This document shows, piece by piece, positions 16,030 to 24,412 of a stretch of 64,000 nt of DNA. Below the pieces are notes generated by a model. It made no database searches. It was not told the origin of the DNA and saw nothing but the letters and a program-made list of their open reading frames with translations. The position numbers were made by a program, and so were the translations under genes. This DNA is from Streptomyces sp. Y2F8-2. GTDB taxonomy: Bacteria; Actinomycetota; Actinomycetes; Streptomycetales; Streptomycetaceae. Location: NCBI RefSeq assembly GCF_014905555.1, contig NZ_BNGS01000005.1, positions 248,001-312,000 of the forward strand, given 5' to 3'. Each line of letters begins with the position of its first letter. Within the stretch, counting starts at the first letter, position 1.

Positions 16030-17718
16030 CTACTGGTAGACGGTGGTGATCGGCGTGGAGACGCTGGCTCCGCTGCCGGGAGCGGCGTAGGAGATGGTCC
16101 ACACGGCGGCTGTCTTGTTCGGGTAGCCGTACAGGTATCCGCCGTTGTCGCAGCCGTAGTTCAGGCGCTGTCCCGCCAGCGTCGCGGTGCCGCCACCGGC
16201 GAACGAGCAGCGGGCGCCGTTGGTCAGGACGAGGATGATCGGTTCGATGTCGGGTCCACCCGGCATGTGGTTGTTGTTGCCGGGAAAGCCCTCGGGGACC
16301 GACAGTTCGACCATCCGGTCGGGGGCTCCGTCCAGGCACAGCGCGCTGTTCTCCGAGGGATCGGAGTCCGGGGAGAAACACGGGTCGAGGATCCGATCGC
16401 CGGCGGTGCAGCGCCAGGCATCCGTGCGCATCGTGGATTCGGCGGAGCCGAAGCAAGAGCCGCTGGTCCGGTCGGTGATGGTGATGCCGGTTGCTGGGGT
16501 GCCGCCTGGGGACCATGGGCTGAGGGTGACCACCTGGGTCTGCGTCAGCGCGGACGACGCCGCGGCGGTCGGGGTCTGTGACTCAGCGACGGCAGTGCGG
16601 GCGAGGGATGACGTGGTCGCAGCCGGTGTGGCGGCAGGAGTGGAGCGAACCACGGCCGGCTGCTGGGAGTGAGTGGCGCGCGCTGGGGCGTCGCCGGGCG
16701 CCAGTGCGAACCAGGTGCCTGTGGCGGCCGCGACGAACACGGCGGCCGCGGCGACGATGAGCCGGGCGCGGCTGTAGGGAGGGCGTATCACGGCAGCCGG
16801 CCAGGAGGGGTTTTCGACGGTCGGGGGGTGCCACTGCTCTGCGATCAAGTTCGGGACCTCGGTAGGCCGGTCGTGGACATCCCCGAGGACCTGGGTCGCC
16901 TGCTCGCCGAGCAGCTCGGCGGTCTTCTGCGCCACGACGGCGGACGACGGCCGGTGGCCCGGGTCTTTGGCAAGGCACGACGCCACCAGGCTGAGCATGT
17001 CGTTCGGGACGCCGCCGAGGTCCGGCTCCGCATTCAGGACGCGGAAAGCGACGGCCTCGGCGTTGCCGGTGCCGAAGGGGTGGCGGCCGGTGGCCGCGAA
17101 GGCGAGCAGCGCACCCCAGGCGAAGACATCCCCTGGCGGCCCGGCGGTGCCGTCCCGGTAATACTCGGGGCTCAGCCAGCCCGGGGTCCCGGTCAGCATG
17201 CCGGTGCGGGTGACCGCGGTACCGTCGACGACGTGGGCAATGCCGAAGTCCAGCACCCGCGGTCCGTCCGGAGTCAGGATCACATTCGCGGGCTTCAGAT
17301 CGCGGTGGACCACCCCAGCGGCGTGCACGGCCGCGAGCGCCCCGGCCGTCCCTGCGGCGAACAGGTGCAGCTGGATCCCGGCCAGCGGCCCGTGAACGGC
17401 CGTGTGCTCTCCGAGCGTCAAGCCGGGTGCGTAGGCCGTCGCCAGCCACGGGATGTCCGCCTCGGGATCGGCCTCCAGCAGCGGCACCAGGCACGGACCC
17501 ACAACCCGCCGCAGCACCTGCACCTCGCGCCGGAACCGGGCCCGGAACTGGCCATCCGCCGCCTGTCCAGCGTGCACGGCTTTCACCGCTACCCGCTCGC
17601 CCAGCTCCCCTACCGCGGCGTACACGGTGCCCATCCCACCCGCGCCCAGCACCCCAACCACCCGGAAGCGCCCGATCCGAGCCGGGTCCGAAGCACGACG
17701 AGCAGCAATCCGCGACAC
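16030..17718 (-). CDS. Receptor-type Ser/Thr protein kinase (PknB-like) with extracellular domain
   Basis: About 562 residues. GTG 17718 is preferred because GGTGGGGG precedes it and the kinase domain begins 14 residues later. The kinase has the glycine loop GAGGMG, VAVK (Lys 46), HRDLKPAN (138-145), DFG (157-159) and GTPGWLSPEYY. One transmembrane helix lies at about 319-341, then a Pro/Ala/Thr-rich linker. A secreted C-terminal domain contains several Cys residues (SCFGSAES, WRCTAGD, DPCFSPDS, ARCSFAGG, YGCDNGG), likely disulfide-bonded and sensing an external ligand. It is encoded inside the proposed element. Upstream GTG codons would only add a basic tail. Confidence 0.85.
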   Translation of the reverse strand: MSRIAARRASDPARIGRFRVVGVLGAGGMGTVYAAVGELGERVAVKAVHAGQAADGQFRARFRREVQVLRRVVGPCLVPLLEADPEADIPWLATAYAPGLTLGEHTAVHGPLAGIQLHLFAAGTAGALAAVHAAGVVHRDLKPANVILTPDGPRVLDFGIAHVVDGTAVTRTGMLTGTPGWLSPEYYRDGTAGPPGDVFAWGALLAFAATGRHPFGTGNAEAVAFRVLNAEPDLGGVPNDMLSLVASCLAKDPGHRPSSAVVAQKTAELLGEQATQVLGDVHDRPTEVPNLIAEQWHPPTVENPSWPAAVIRPPYSRARLIVAAAAVFVAAATGTWFALAPGDAPARATHSQQPAVVRSTPAATPAATTSSLARTAVAESQTPTAAASSALTQTQVVTLSPWSPGGTPATGITITDRTSGSCFGSAESTMRTDAWRCTAGDRILDPCFSPDSDPSENSALCLDGAPDRMVELSVPEGFPGNNNHMPGGPDIEPIILVLTNGARCSFAGGGTATLAGQRLNYGCDNGGYLYGYPNKTAAVWTISYAAPGSGASVSTPITTVYQ

Positions 17719-18218
17719 GAAGAAGACCCCCACCGAGAGCAAGTGTGGACGAGGTGTGAACCCTAGCGGGGATCGGCAGCGCCACAAGCCAGTTGGCATC
17801 AGACGGGATCCGCCCATGCCTTGCTCCCCAGGTCAGCCGCACGGCATCCGGCACGCTCCCCACCACACTTGCTAGACGCCCGCCCAGCGGTGAACCCTGT
17901 TGCTTCCCCAGCACACGGCCAACCACGCGCTCTCCACGGCGCGGACACCAGTCAAACAGGCCATGACCTACCTGAGTTCTGACAGATCATCCGTCGAAGC
18001 CAGGTGTAGGCCAAACCCAACGGTATGCACCGCTGCGGCTGACTTCATCCCGGAGCGCAAACTCTCCAAGACTTCAGTGGTAGCCGACCTCTCACCGTCT
18101 CGATCAACTGGGCACCACCGCAATGCGGATACCGCAAGAGTGAGTCGTGACTGCTGATAAAATTGCTAACGCCTGATCTTGATTAGCTTCTTGAGTCACC
18201 TACCTTGTGCGAGGCATC
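17719..18218. other. Divergent intergenic region between kinase and helicase genes
   Basis: 500 bases. A perfect 11-bp inverted pair, AGCAAGTGTGG (17738-17748) and CCACACTTGCT (17863-17873), lies just upstream of the kinase start with 114 bases between. Nearer the helicase gene, CTGATAAAATTG (18154-18165) is an AT-rich stretch containing a possible -10 element. No gene is evident; the short ORFs here lack coding character. Confidence 0.4.
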
Positions 18219-21200
18219 ATGGGAGTGGATCCCTCCGGCCGGCTCAGGCATTGTGATATTGAAGGCAACATAGCCTGGCGCCTCGTGGCTCCGAATGGTG
18301 CTGCCGACCGCGTCGAGCCAGCCCAGGTGCATGCCTCGTTCGAAGAAGCCTTCCGGTTCCGCCAAGAGGACTTGCAGCGGGGCCTGGCTGGCTTGCGTGA
18401 GCCGCAACTTGGAGCCGTACACGCAGTTCTTGGGCACTGGGCGTCAAGGCGGCCTGAGCCCGCTACGGTCGTCATGCCCACGGGGACGGGAAAGACCGAG
18501 ACCATGGTGGCCTTGTTGGTGGCCGGAAGCGTTGAGCGCCTGCTGGTGATCGTTCCTTCTGACGCCTTGCGGGACCAGGTCGCGAACAAGTTCGAAAGAC
18601 TAGGGCTGCTGCAGGACTTCGGCACCGTCACCGGGTCGGCGCTCAAGCCGATCGTCGGGCGGGTCAAACGCGGGATCCAAGATCCCGCCCTGGCTCACGA
18701 GTTCGCGACGCACTGCAATGTGATCGTGGCGACACCGTCCGTCATGCAGCACTTCTCCCCAGAAGCACGGGACCTCCTGATCGAGGCATGCACCCATTTG
18801 TTCGTGGATGAGGCCCACCATGTGACCGCGCAGACTTGGCGTGAGATTCGCGATCAATTTGGCGGGAAGCGCGTTGTCCAGTTCACAGCCACCCCGTTCC
18901 GCAGCGACGGCGCCGACCTCGGCGGCCGATTCGTGTTCGGCTTCTCACTGAAGGACGCATACCAGCAGGGCTACTTCTCAAAGATCACATACGCTCCTGT
19001 GGTCGACCTGTTTGACCCGGACCGCGCCATCGCACAGCGGGCCGTCGAACTTCTCCGCGAGGATCTGGCTGCCGGTTATGACCACCTGCTCATGGCACGA
19101 GTCAAACGGATCGGCCGCGCCGAGGATGTCCTGCCGCTCTACCAGGAGCTCGCTTCCGACCTGAACCCTGTCATCCTGCACAGTAAAGGCCGTAGGGCAG
19201 ACCTCAAAGCCGCGCTGGAAGCGTTGCACGACCGGAGCAGCAAAATCGTCGTCTGTGTCGACATGCTCGGTGAAGGCTTCGATCTGCCCTCGCTCAAGAT
19301 CGCGGCAATCCATGACCAGCACAAGAGCTTGGGCATCACGCTGCAGTTCATCGGCAGGTTCGCACGAGTGGCCGGCACCTCGATCGGGCCAGCGACCGTT
19401 GTCGTCAACCGCACCGAGACTCAGTTCGATGAGAACTTGAAGAAGCTGTATGCCGAGGACTCCGACTGGAACGACGTCATCGAGATCCTCTCCGCGCACG
19501 CGGTCGGCGAGCAAGAAGAACTTAGCGAATTCGAGGATGCCTTCTCCAGCCTGCCCGAAGAGGTCTCACTCCGGAACATCACACCGCGGATGAGCACCGT
19601 CGTCTATCGCACCAGCACTCTTCGGTGGAAGCCCGAAGCACTCGCGCCGTTCTTCAGCGACCGGCTGCTCACCTACCCGGTTGCGATCAACGAACGAGAC
19701 CGGGTCGCCTGGCTCGTGGCGCGCGAGCGAAAGCCCGTCGCCTGGGGCGCGGTGAAGAGCCTTGAAGACATCTCACACGACCTCTACATCCTGTACTGGG
19801 ACAAAACACACGGACTGCTCTACATCAACAGCTCCAACACCAGCAGTGTTCACGAAGATCTTGCCCAAGCGGTGGCCGGCCCGGACGCCATCCGGATCAA
19901 GGGGCCGGTCGTCTACCGGATCATGTCGAAGATCCGGCGGTGCGTGCCGACCAACGTAGGAACCCTCGACGCTCGCAACCGCAGCCGTCGCTTCCAACTT
20001 GCGGTCGGCGCCGATGTCCTACTCGATTATCCCGAGGCCGAAAGACGCAACAAGAGCCAGACCAACATTTTCGTCAGTGGCTACGAGGGCGGCGAGCGCG
20101 TCAACGTGGGCGCCTCGTTGAAGGGACGTGTCTGGAACTACGGCGTCGCACACACCCTCAAACGCTGGGTCGACTGGTGCGACGAAGTCGGCACCAAACT
20201 CACCGATGAGACCATCGATCCTGCAGACGTCCTCAAGGGGTTCATCGTCCCCACCGAAGTCGACGAACGTCCCGAGCTCGTCCCGCTAGCCCTGGAGTGG
20301 CCGATCCAGTTCTTCCTCGACACCAACGAGAGCGTCGAAATAAAGCGCGACAACTTCAGCTGGCCAGTGATCGACACCGACCTCACCATCACCACCTTCA
20401 CCCGTGAAGGCCCGATCGGCTTCACCCTGCACACACCGCACTGGAGCGTCGACTACCAGATCACCATCGCGAACGGACGCATCAATTTCACGTGCGACGG
20501 TCCCGAACCAACAGTCGCGACGAGCCGCCAAGCCCAGCCATTCAGCGAATACTTGAATCAGCACGGTCTACGGATCCTCTTCGAGGACGAAGCGATCCTG
20601 GAACCGGACATGCTTTTCATTCGCCCAGCAGGAACCGTGGCGCCATTCAGCCCCGAACGGCTGCTGACCATCGACTGGACGGGCATCAACCTGCGCAAGG
20701 AGTCCCAGGGCGCCGACCGTGACCCCACCTCGATCCAGGCACGGACCATCCAGCACCTCCTCGGCGAGGCCGACTGGGACGTCGTCATCGACGACGACGG
20801 CGCCGGCGAAGTCGCAGACATCGTCGCCGCCCGTATCGAAGGCAACCAGCTCCATGTGAACCTCGTCCACTGCAAGTACGCGCACGGCGACGTCCCCGGT
20901 GCCCGAGTCGCCGATCTGTACGAAGTGTGCGGCCAGGTCCATAAATCCACCAAATGGAGGCACCGCCCGGGTCGTCTCTTCAATAACCTGATCCGCCGCG
21001 AAGGTCACCGCCGTAACCAAGGCCAGTCTGGACTGGAAAAGGGGTCGGACCAGACACTCTACGAACTCGCCCAGCGCGCTCCGCTCCTGGAACCGAAGTT
21101 CACCATCACCATCGTTCAGCCCGGCGTCTCCAAGGCCCGCGTTTCTGAAGACCAACTTCATCTGCTCGCCTGCGCCGAGGTCTACGCTATGGATACTGCC

Positions 21201-21233
21201 AACAGCGTCCTCCAAGTGATCGTCCACCCCTAA
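18219..21233 (+). CDS. SF2 DEAD/DEAH helicase with C-terminal Mrr/PD-(D/E)XK-like segment, probable defence protein
   Basis: About 1004 residues from ATG 18219; GTG 18207 is also possible. Helicase motifs appear in order: MPTGTGKT (86-93), DEAHH (197-201), FTATP (222-226), MLGEGFDLPS and QFIGRFAR (376-383). The middle region (about 430-840) is unassigned. Near 850-890 it has DDGAGEVADIVA followed by VNLVHCKYA. This resembles the D...QxK core of Mrr-type nucleases, with His-x-Lys in place of Gln-x-Lys. Helicase-nuclease fusions of this size are common in restriction and antiphage systems. It is the last intact gene of the element; antiphage function is inferred. Confidence 0.72.
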   Translation: MGVDPSGRLRHCDIEGNIAWRLVAPNGAADRVEPAQVHASFEEAFRFRQEDLQRGLAGLREPQLGAVHAVLGHWASRRPEPATVVMPTGTGKTETMVALLVAGSVERLLVIVPSDALRDQVANKFERLGLLQDFGTVTGSALKPIVGRVKRGIQDPALAHEFATHCNVIVATPSVMQHFSPEARDLLIEACTHLFVDEAHHVTAQTWREIRDQFGGKRVVQFTATPFRSDGADLGGRFVFGFSLKDAYQQGYFSKITYAPVVDLFDPDRAIAQRAVELLREDLAAGYDHLLMARVKRIGRAEDVLPLYQELASDLNPVILHSKGRRADLKAALEALHDRSSKIVVCVDMLGEGFDLPSLKIAAIHDQHKSLGITLQFIGRFARVAGTSIGPATVVVNRTETQFDENLKKLYAEDSDWNDVIEILSAHAVGEQEELSEFEDAFSSLPEEVSLRNITPRMSTVVYRTSTLRWKPEALAPFFSDRLLTYPVAINERDRVAWLVARERKPVAWGAVKSLEDISHDLYILYWDKTHGLLYINSSNTSSVHEDLAQAVAGPDAIRIKGPVVYRIMSKIRRCVPTNVGTLDARNRSRRFQLAVGADVLLDYPEAERRNKSQTNIFVSGYEGGERVNVGASLKGRVWNYGVAHTLKRWVDWCDEVGTKLTDETIDPADVLKGFIVPTEVDERPELVPLALEWPIQFFLDTNESVEIKRDNFSWPVIDTDLTITTFTREGPIGFTLHTPHWSVDYQITIANGRINFTCDGPEPTVATSRQAQPFSEYLNQHGLRILFEDEAILEPDMLFIRPAGTVAPFSPERLLTIDWTGINLRKESQGADRDPTSIQARTIQHLLGEADWDVVIDDDGAGEVADIVAARIEGNQLHVNLVHCKYAHGDVPGARVADLYEVCGQVHKSTKWRHRPGRLFNNLIRREGHRRNQGQSGLEKGSDQTLYELAQRAPLLEPKFTITIVQPGVSKARVSEDQLHLLACAEVYAMDTANSVLQVIVHP

Positions 21234-22028
21234 AGCCAATGCCGTGACTCTGCTGGTAATGTTGTCGGGATCATGTGGCGACTGCGCATAGCGCGTTAAA
21301 GTGCGTGGTGCGGCGGCGGGTTCTGGTGGTGCTGGATATCCAGTCGGACCCTCGGTGGCGTCGCAGGCCAAGGCAGTGAGGACGTGCTGCTCGACGGCAC
21401 GCTCGCCGAGTGCGACCGGGTCGGCGACAGCCGGGCCGACTTCCCCCGAAGCGCCGCCGCCACGGCGTGAATGTGCAGGTCGTGACCAATCCCCGCGGGC
21501 AGGCTGCTGCGGATCTCTCCCACGCTGCCCGGCCGCACCCACGACCTCACCGCGGCCCGCATCACCGGATCGTACGGATCTGCGAACGCCAGGCCGTCCC
21601 CGTCCGTGCCGCGCACAAGCACCCAGGCCCATTCGCGGCAGCCTTCACCGTCGAACGGTGGTTCAGTCCGGCGCGTCCCTCGACACCCGCGAGGGCGCCA
21701 TTGACGGCTGCCTCGACACTCGCAAGCAATGTCACCTATCCCGGCCGGGGCACGGCTCGCTCGAGCAGCGTCATCGGTGCTTAGGTTCAGTCGGAGCAGG
21801 CCGGCAAGAAGACACCTCGTACATGTACTTCCGAGAGCATCAGAATCCGAGATGTCTCCTCAAGAACGGCACCGGACCACATTCGACACCCAGAATGCCC
21901 GGATATGCCGCATGGACAGCAGACAGAAACGACGATACCCACAGCTCAGATTCGACCCGGATTCGACCCCGAGGGTTTGTTTAGCCAGTAGATATTGCCC
22001 CTGACCTGCGGAAACAAAGAGCGGCAGA

Positions 22029-22050
22029 CGAGTCGGGCTGTACGCCGGGT
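22029..22050. repeat. Right copy of the 22-bp direct repeat (putative attR core)
   Basis: Identical to 4579-4600. On this side the match to the RNase P RNA 3' end continues to the left (GCAGACG before the core), whereas the left copy matches to the right (TTCT after the core). Joining the two element ends would therefore rebuild a longer RNase P-like stretch of about 30 bases. The core also forms one arm of the hairpin at 22032-22060. Confidence 0.55.
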
Positions 22051-22060
22051 ACAGCCCGAC
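22032..22060 (-). terminator. Hairpin downstream of araBAD
   Basis: A perfect 11-bp stem, GTCGGGCTGTA (22032-22042) and TACAGCCCGAC (22050-22060), with a 7-base loop CGCCGGG. It lies 26 bases past the araD stop, as expected for a factor-independent terminator of Streptomyces type (no U-tract). The left arm and loop coincide with the 22-bp direct repeat. Confidence 0.6.
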
Positions 22061-22086
22061 CGGGCCGCGGCGGCGTGCGCCGGTCA

Positions 22087-22812
22087 TCAGGAGGCCGTTG
22101 TCATGTCCGGATTGCCGTAGTAGGCGTCGGGGCCGTGCTTGCGGGTGTAGTGGCGATCGAGCAGGTGGCTGGGCGGAGGGGCGGTGGGGGCGAGGCTGAG
22201 GGTGTGGAGGGCGATGTCGGCGACCGCCTCGCAGATGATCGCGTGTTCCAGGGACTTGCGGGCGGTGGCGCCCCAGGCGAAGGGACCGTGGTTGGCGACG
22301 AGGGCGGCAGGGACCTCGACGGCCTTCTGGTCGTCCTTCTCGAGCATGTCCACGATGACGCGGCCGGTGTTGTACTCGTAGTCCTTCGCGCATTCCTCCG
22401 GGGTGAGGTCGCGGGTGACGGGGATGGGGCCGTTGAACGTGTCGGCGTGGGTGGTGCCGAGGACGGGTATGTCGCGGCGGGCCTGGGCGAAGGCGACCGC
22501 GTGGGTGGAGTGGGTGTGGGTGACACCTCCGATGGAGGGGAACGCCAGGTACAGGCAGCGGTGGGTCTCGGTGTCGGTGGAGGGGCGCAGGTCGCCGTCG
22601 ACGACGGCGCCGTCGGACAGGCGTACCGTCACCAGGTGGTCGATGGCGAGGTCCTCGTAGGGGACTCCGGAGGGCTTGATGACGAAGACACCCGCCTCCC
22701 GGTCGACTCCGCTGACGTTGCCCCAGGTCAGGGTCGCCAGGCCGACCTGGGGGATGGCGAGGTTCGCTTCCAGGACGTCCTGCCGCAGGCCGTCGCGCAC
22801 AGTTACGGTCAT
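22087..22812 (-). CDS. araD: L-ribulose-5-phosphate 4-epimerase
   Basis: 241 residues, class II aldolase fold, converting L-ribulose 5-phosphate to D-xylulose 5-phosphate in the cytoplasm. NLAIPQVGLATLTWGNVSG is the N-terminal phosphate-binding stretch. GGVTHTHSTHA carries the zinc histidines, and HADTFNGPIPVTR and ANHGPFAWG are family signatures. The length is close to the 231 or so of E. coli AraD. It is the last gene of araB-araA-araD, 28 bases after araA, and is followed by a hairpin. Confidence 0.95.
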   Translation of the reverse strand: MTVTVRDGLRQDVLEANLAIPQVGLATLTWGNVSGVDREAGVFVIKPSGVPYEDLAIDHLVTVRLSDGAVVDGDLRPSTDTETHRCLYLAFPSIGGVTHTHSTHAVAFAQARRDIPVLGTTHADTFNGPIPVTRDLTPEECAKDYEYNTGRVIVDMLEKDDQKAVEVPAALVANHGPFAWGATARKSLEHAIICEAVADIALHTLSLAPTAPPPSHLLDRHYTRKHGPDAYYGNPDMTTAS

Positions 22813-22840
22813 CGCTCGTCTCCTTCGGTGCGGTCGTGGG

Positions 22841-24358
22841 TCACAGGGCCTGGGCGAGTCGGTGGTAGGCGGCGTTCCAGCGGATCTCCTTGGCGAGCTG
22901 GTCGACGGTGGTGTCCGCGCCGATGGTGAGCAGTTCGACGCCGGTCATGGCGGCGAAGTCGGTCAGTGTCTCGGCGTCGACGGCGGAGCTGAGCACGGTG
23001 TGGTGCGGGGCGCCGGCGAGCAGCCAGCTCTCGGCGGACTCGGCCAGTGAGGGGCGCGGCTTCCACACGGCCCGGGCCACGGGGAGGTGGGGCAGGGGCT
23101 CGCTGGGGCCGACGACGTCGACCTCGTTCGCGGTCAGCCGGAAGCGGTCGCCGAGGTCCGCCAGGCCGACGACGACGGCCGGACCGGGGGCGGCGTCGAA
23201 GACGAGGCGGACGGGGTCCTCGCGGCCGCCGATGGACAGCGGGTGGATCTCACAGCGGGGGCGGTCGGCGGCCACCGAGGGGCAGACCTCCAGCATGTGC
23301 GCACCGAGGATGCGGGGTGTGCCGGGCCCGAGGTGGTAGGTGTAGTCCTCCATGAAGGTGGTGCCACCGGGCTGCCCCTGTCCCATGACCTTCATCACGC
23401 GCAGCAGGGCGGAGGTCTTCCAGTCGCCCTCGCCGCCGAAGCCGTAGCCGTCCGCCATCAGGCGCTGGACGGCCAGGCCGGGAAGCTGGCGCAGCCCGCC
23501 CAGGTCCTCGAAGTTGGTGGTGAACGCGGTGAAGCCGCCCTCGGTGAGGAAGGTGCGCAGACCGAGTTCCTGGCGGGCGGCGTACAGCAGCGAGTCGTGG
23601 CGGATGCCGCCTGGGCGCAGGGCCGGGACGACGTTGTAGGACTCGACGTACTCGTCGGCGAGTTCGGCGGCCGCCTTGTCCTCGACGGCGTCGACGACGG
23701 CGACGAGGTCGTTGACCGCGTAGGTGTTCACGGAGAACCCGAACCGCATCTGTGCCTCGACCTTGTCGCCCTCGGTCACGGCCACGTCCCGCATGTTGTC
23801 GCCGAAACGCGCCAGGCGCAGGGTGCGTGCCGCGTGGCGCCCGGCGGCGGCCCGCGCCCAGGCGGCGATCCGGCGGATCACGCGCGGGTCGGTGGCGTGG
23901 CCGGCGACGATCTTGCGTTCGATACCGAGCCGGGCCTCGATGTGGGCGAACTCCCGGTCGCCGTGGGCGGCCTGATTGAGGTTCATGAAGTCCATGTCGA
24001 TGCTCGACCAGGGCAGCGACAGGTTGTACTGGGTGTGCAGGTGCAGCACCGGCAGGTCCAGCGCGCTCAGCCCGCCGATCCACATCTTGGCCGGGGAGAA
24101 GGTGTGCATCCACACGATCACGCCCACGCAGTCGGCGGAGGTGGTTGCCTCCTGGCACAGTCGGCGGATCGCCTCCGCGTCGGTGAGGACGGGCTTCCAC
24201 ACGATCCGCAGCGGGATCGGGTCGGCCGAGTCGAGTCTTTCGGCGATCTTCCGGGACTGATAGGCGACCTGGTGCAGCACCTCCTCGCCGTACAGGCCCT
24301 GACTACCGGTGAGAAACCAGATCTCCTGGCCGGCGGACGGCTTTTCGGGTGCGGTCAT
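22841..24358 (-). CDS. araA: L-arabinose isomerase
   Basis: 505 residues, the usual length. It isomerises L-arabinose to L-ribulose, with Mn2+ bound by two Glu and two His. WFLTGSQGLYGEEVL opens the N-terminal domain. LRTFLTEGGFTAFTTNFEDL and GFGGEGDWKTSALLR contain the metal-binding glutamates, and PRCEIHPLSIGG lies near the C-terminus. The start at ATG 24358 is well placed, 54 bases after araB. It is part of the araBAD operon. Confidence 0.96.
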   Translation of the reverse strand: MTAPEKPSAGQEIWFLTGSQGLYGEEVLHQVAYQSRKIAERLDSADPIPLRIVWKPVLTDAEAIRRLCQEATTSADCVGVIVWMHTFSPAKMWIGGLSALDLPVLHLHTQYNLSLPWSSIDMDFMNLNQAAHGDREFAHIEARLGIERKIVAGHATDPRVIRRIAAWARAAAGRHAARTLRLARFGDNMRDVAVTEGDKVEAQMRFGFSVNTYAVNDLVAVVDAVEDKAAAELADEYVESYNVVPALRPGGIRHDSLLYAARQELGLRTFLTEGGFTAFTTNFEDLGGLRQLPGLAVQRLMADGYGFGGEGDWKTSALLRVMKVMGQGQPGGTTFMEDYTYHLGPGTPRILGAHMLEVCPSVAADRPRCEIHPLSIGGREDPVRLVFDAAPGPAVVVGLADLGDRFRLTANEVDVVGPSEPLPHLPVARAVWKPRPSLAESAESWLLAGAPHHTVLSSAVDAETLTDFAAMTGVELLTIGADTTVDQLAKEIRWNAAYHRLAQAL

Positions 24359-24412
24359 GACGGGATTCCTCTCGGGTGGAGCGCGACGTGGGGGCGGGGG
24401 TGGTGGGGCGGC

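Larger units (their letters stand above)
4579..22050. mobile_element. Putative integrated plasmid/integrative element carrying a defence island
   Basis: A 17.5-kb segment bounded by a perfect 22-bp direct repeat. It contains a replication-like gene, a multi-HTH protein, ParA and two partition-type DNA-binding proteins at the left. A cyclic-nucleotide signalling operon, a possible toxin-antitoxin pair, a receptor kinase and a helicase-nuclease follow. The flanks are chromosomal (membrane protein and arabinose operon). No integrase, relaxase or Tra gene was recognised, so it is either decayed, mobilised in trans, or bounded differently from my proposal. Confidence 0.5.
21234..22086. other. Decayed region and right boundary of the element
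   Basis: 853 bases without an intact gene. On the minus strand, from about 21680 down to 21440, one frame reads as plausible protein (EWAWVLVRGTDGDGLAFADP and onward through MRAAVRSWVRPG). It loses coherence near 21490, suggesting a frameshifted remnant I cannot identify. At 21943-21970 CTCAGATTCGACCCGGATTC resembles a segment beside the left repeat. The right 22-bp repeat and the araBAD hairpin follow at 22029-22060. Confidence 0.4.

Noticed and set aside
4304..22050. Search for an integrase or resolvase gene to explain the direct repeats
   Set aside because: No reading frame shows the R-x-x-R...Y motif of tyrosine recombinases or the serine recombinase N-terminus; the element boundaries therefore rest on the repeats alone.
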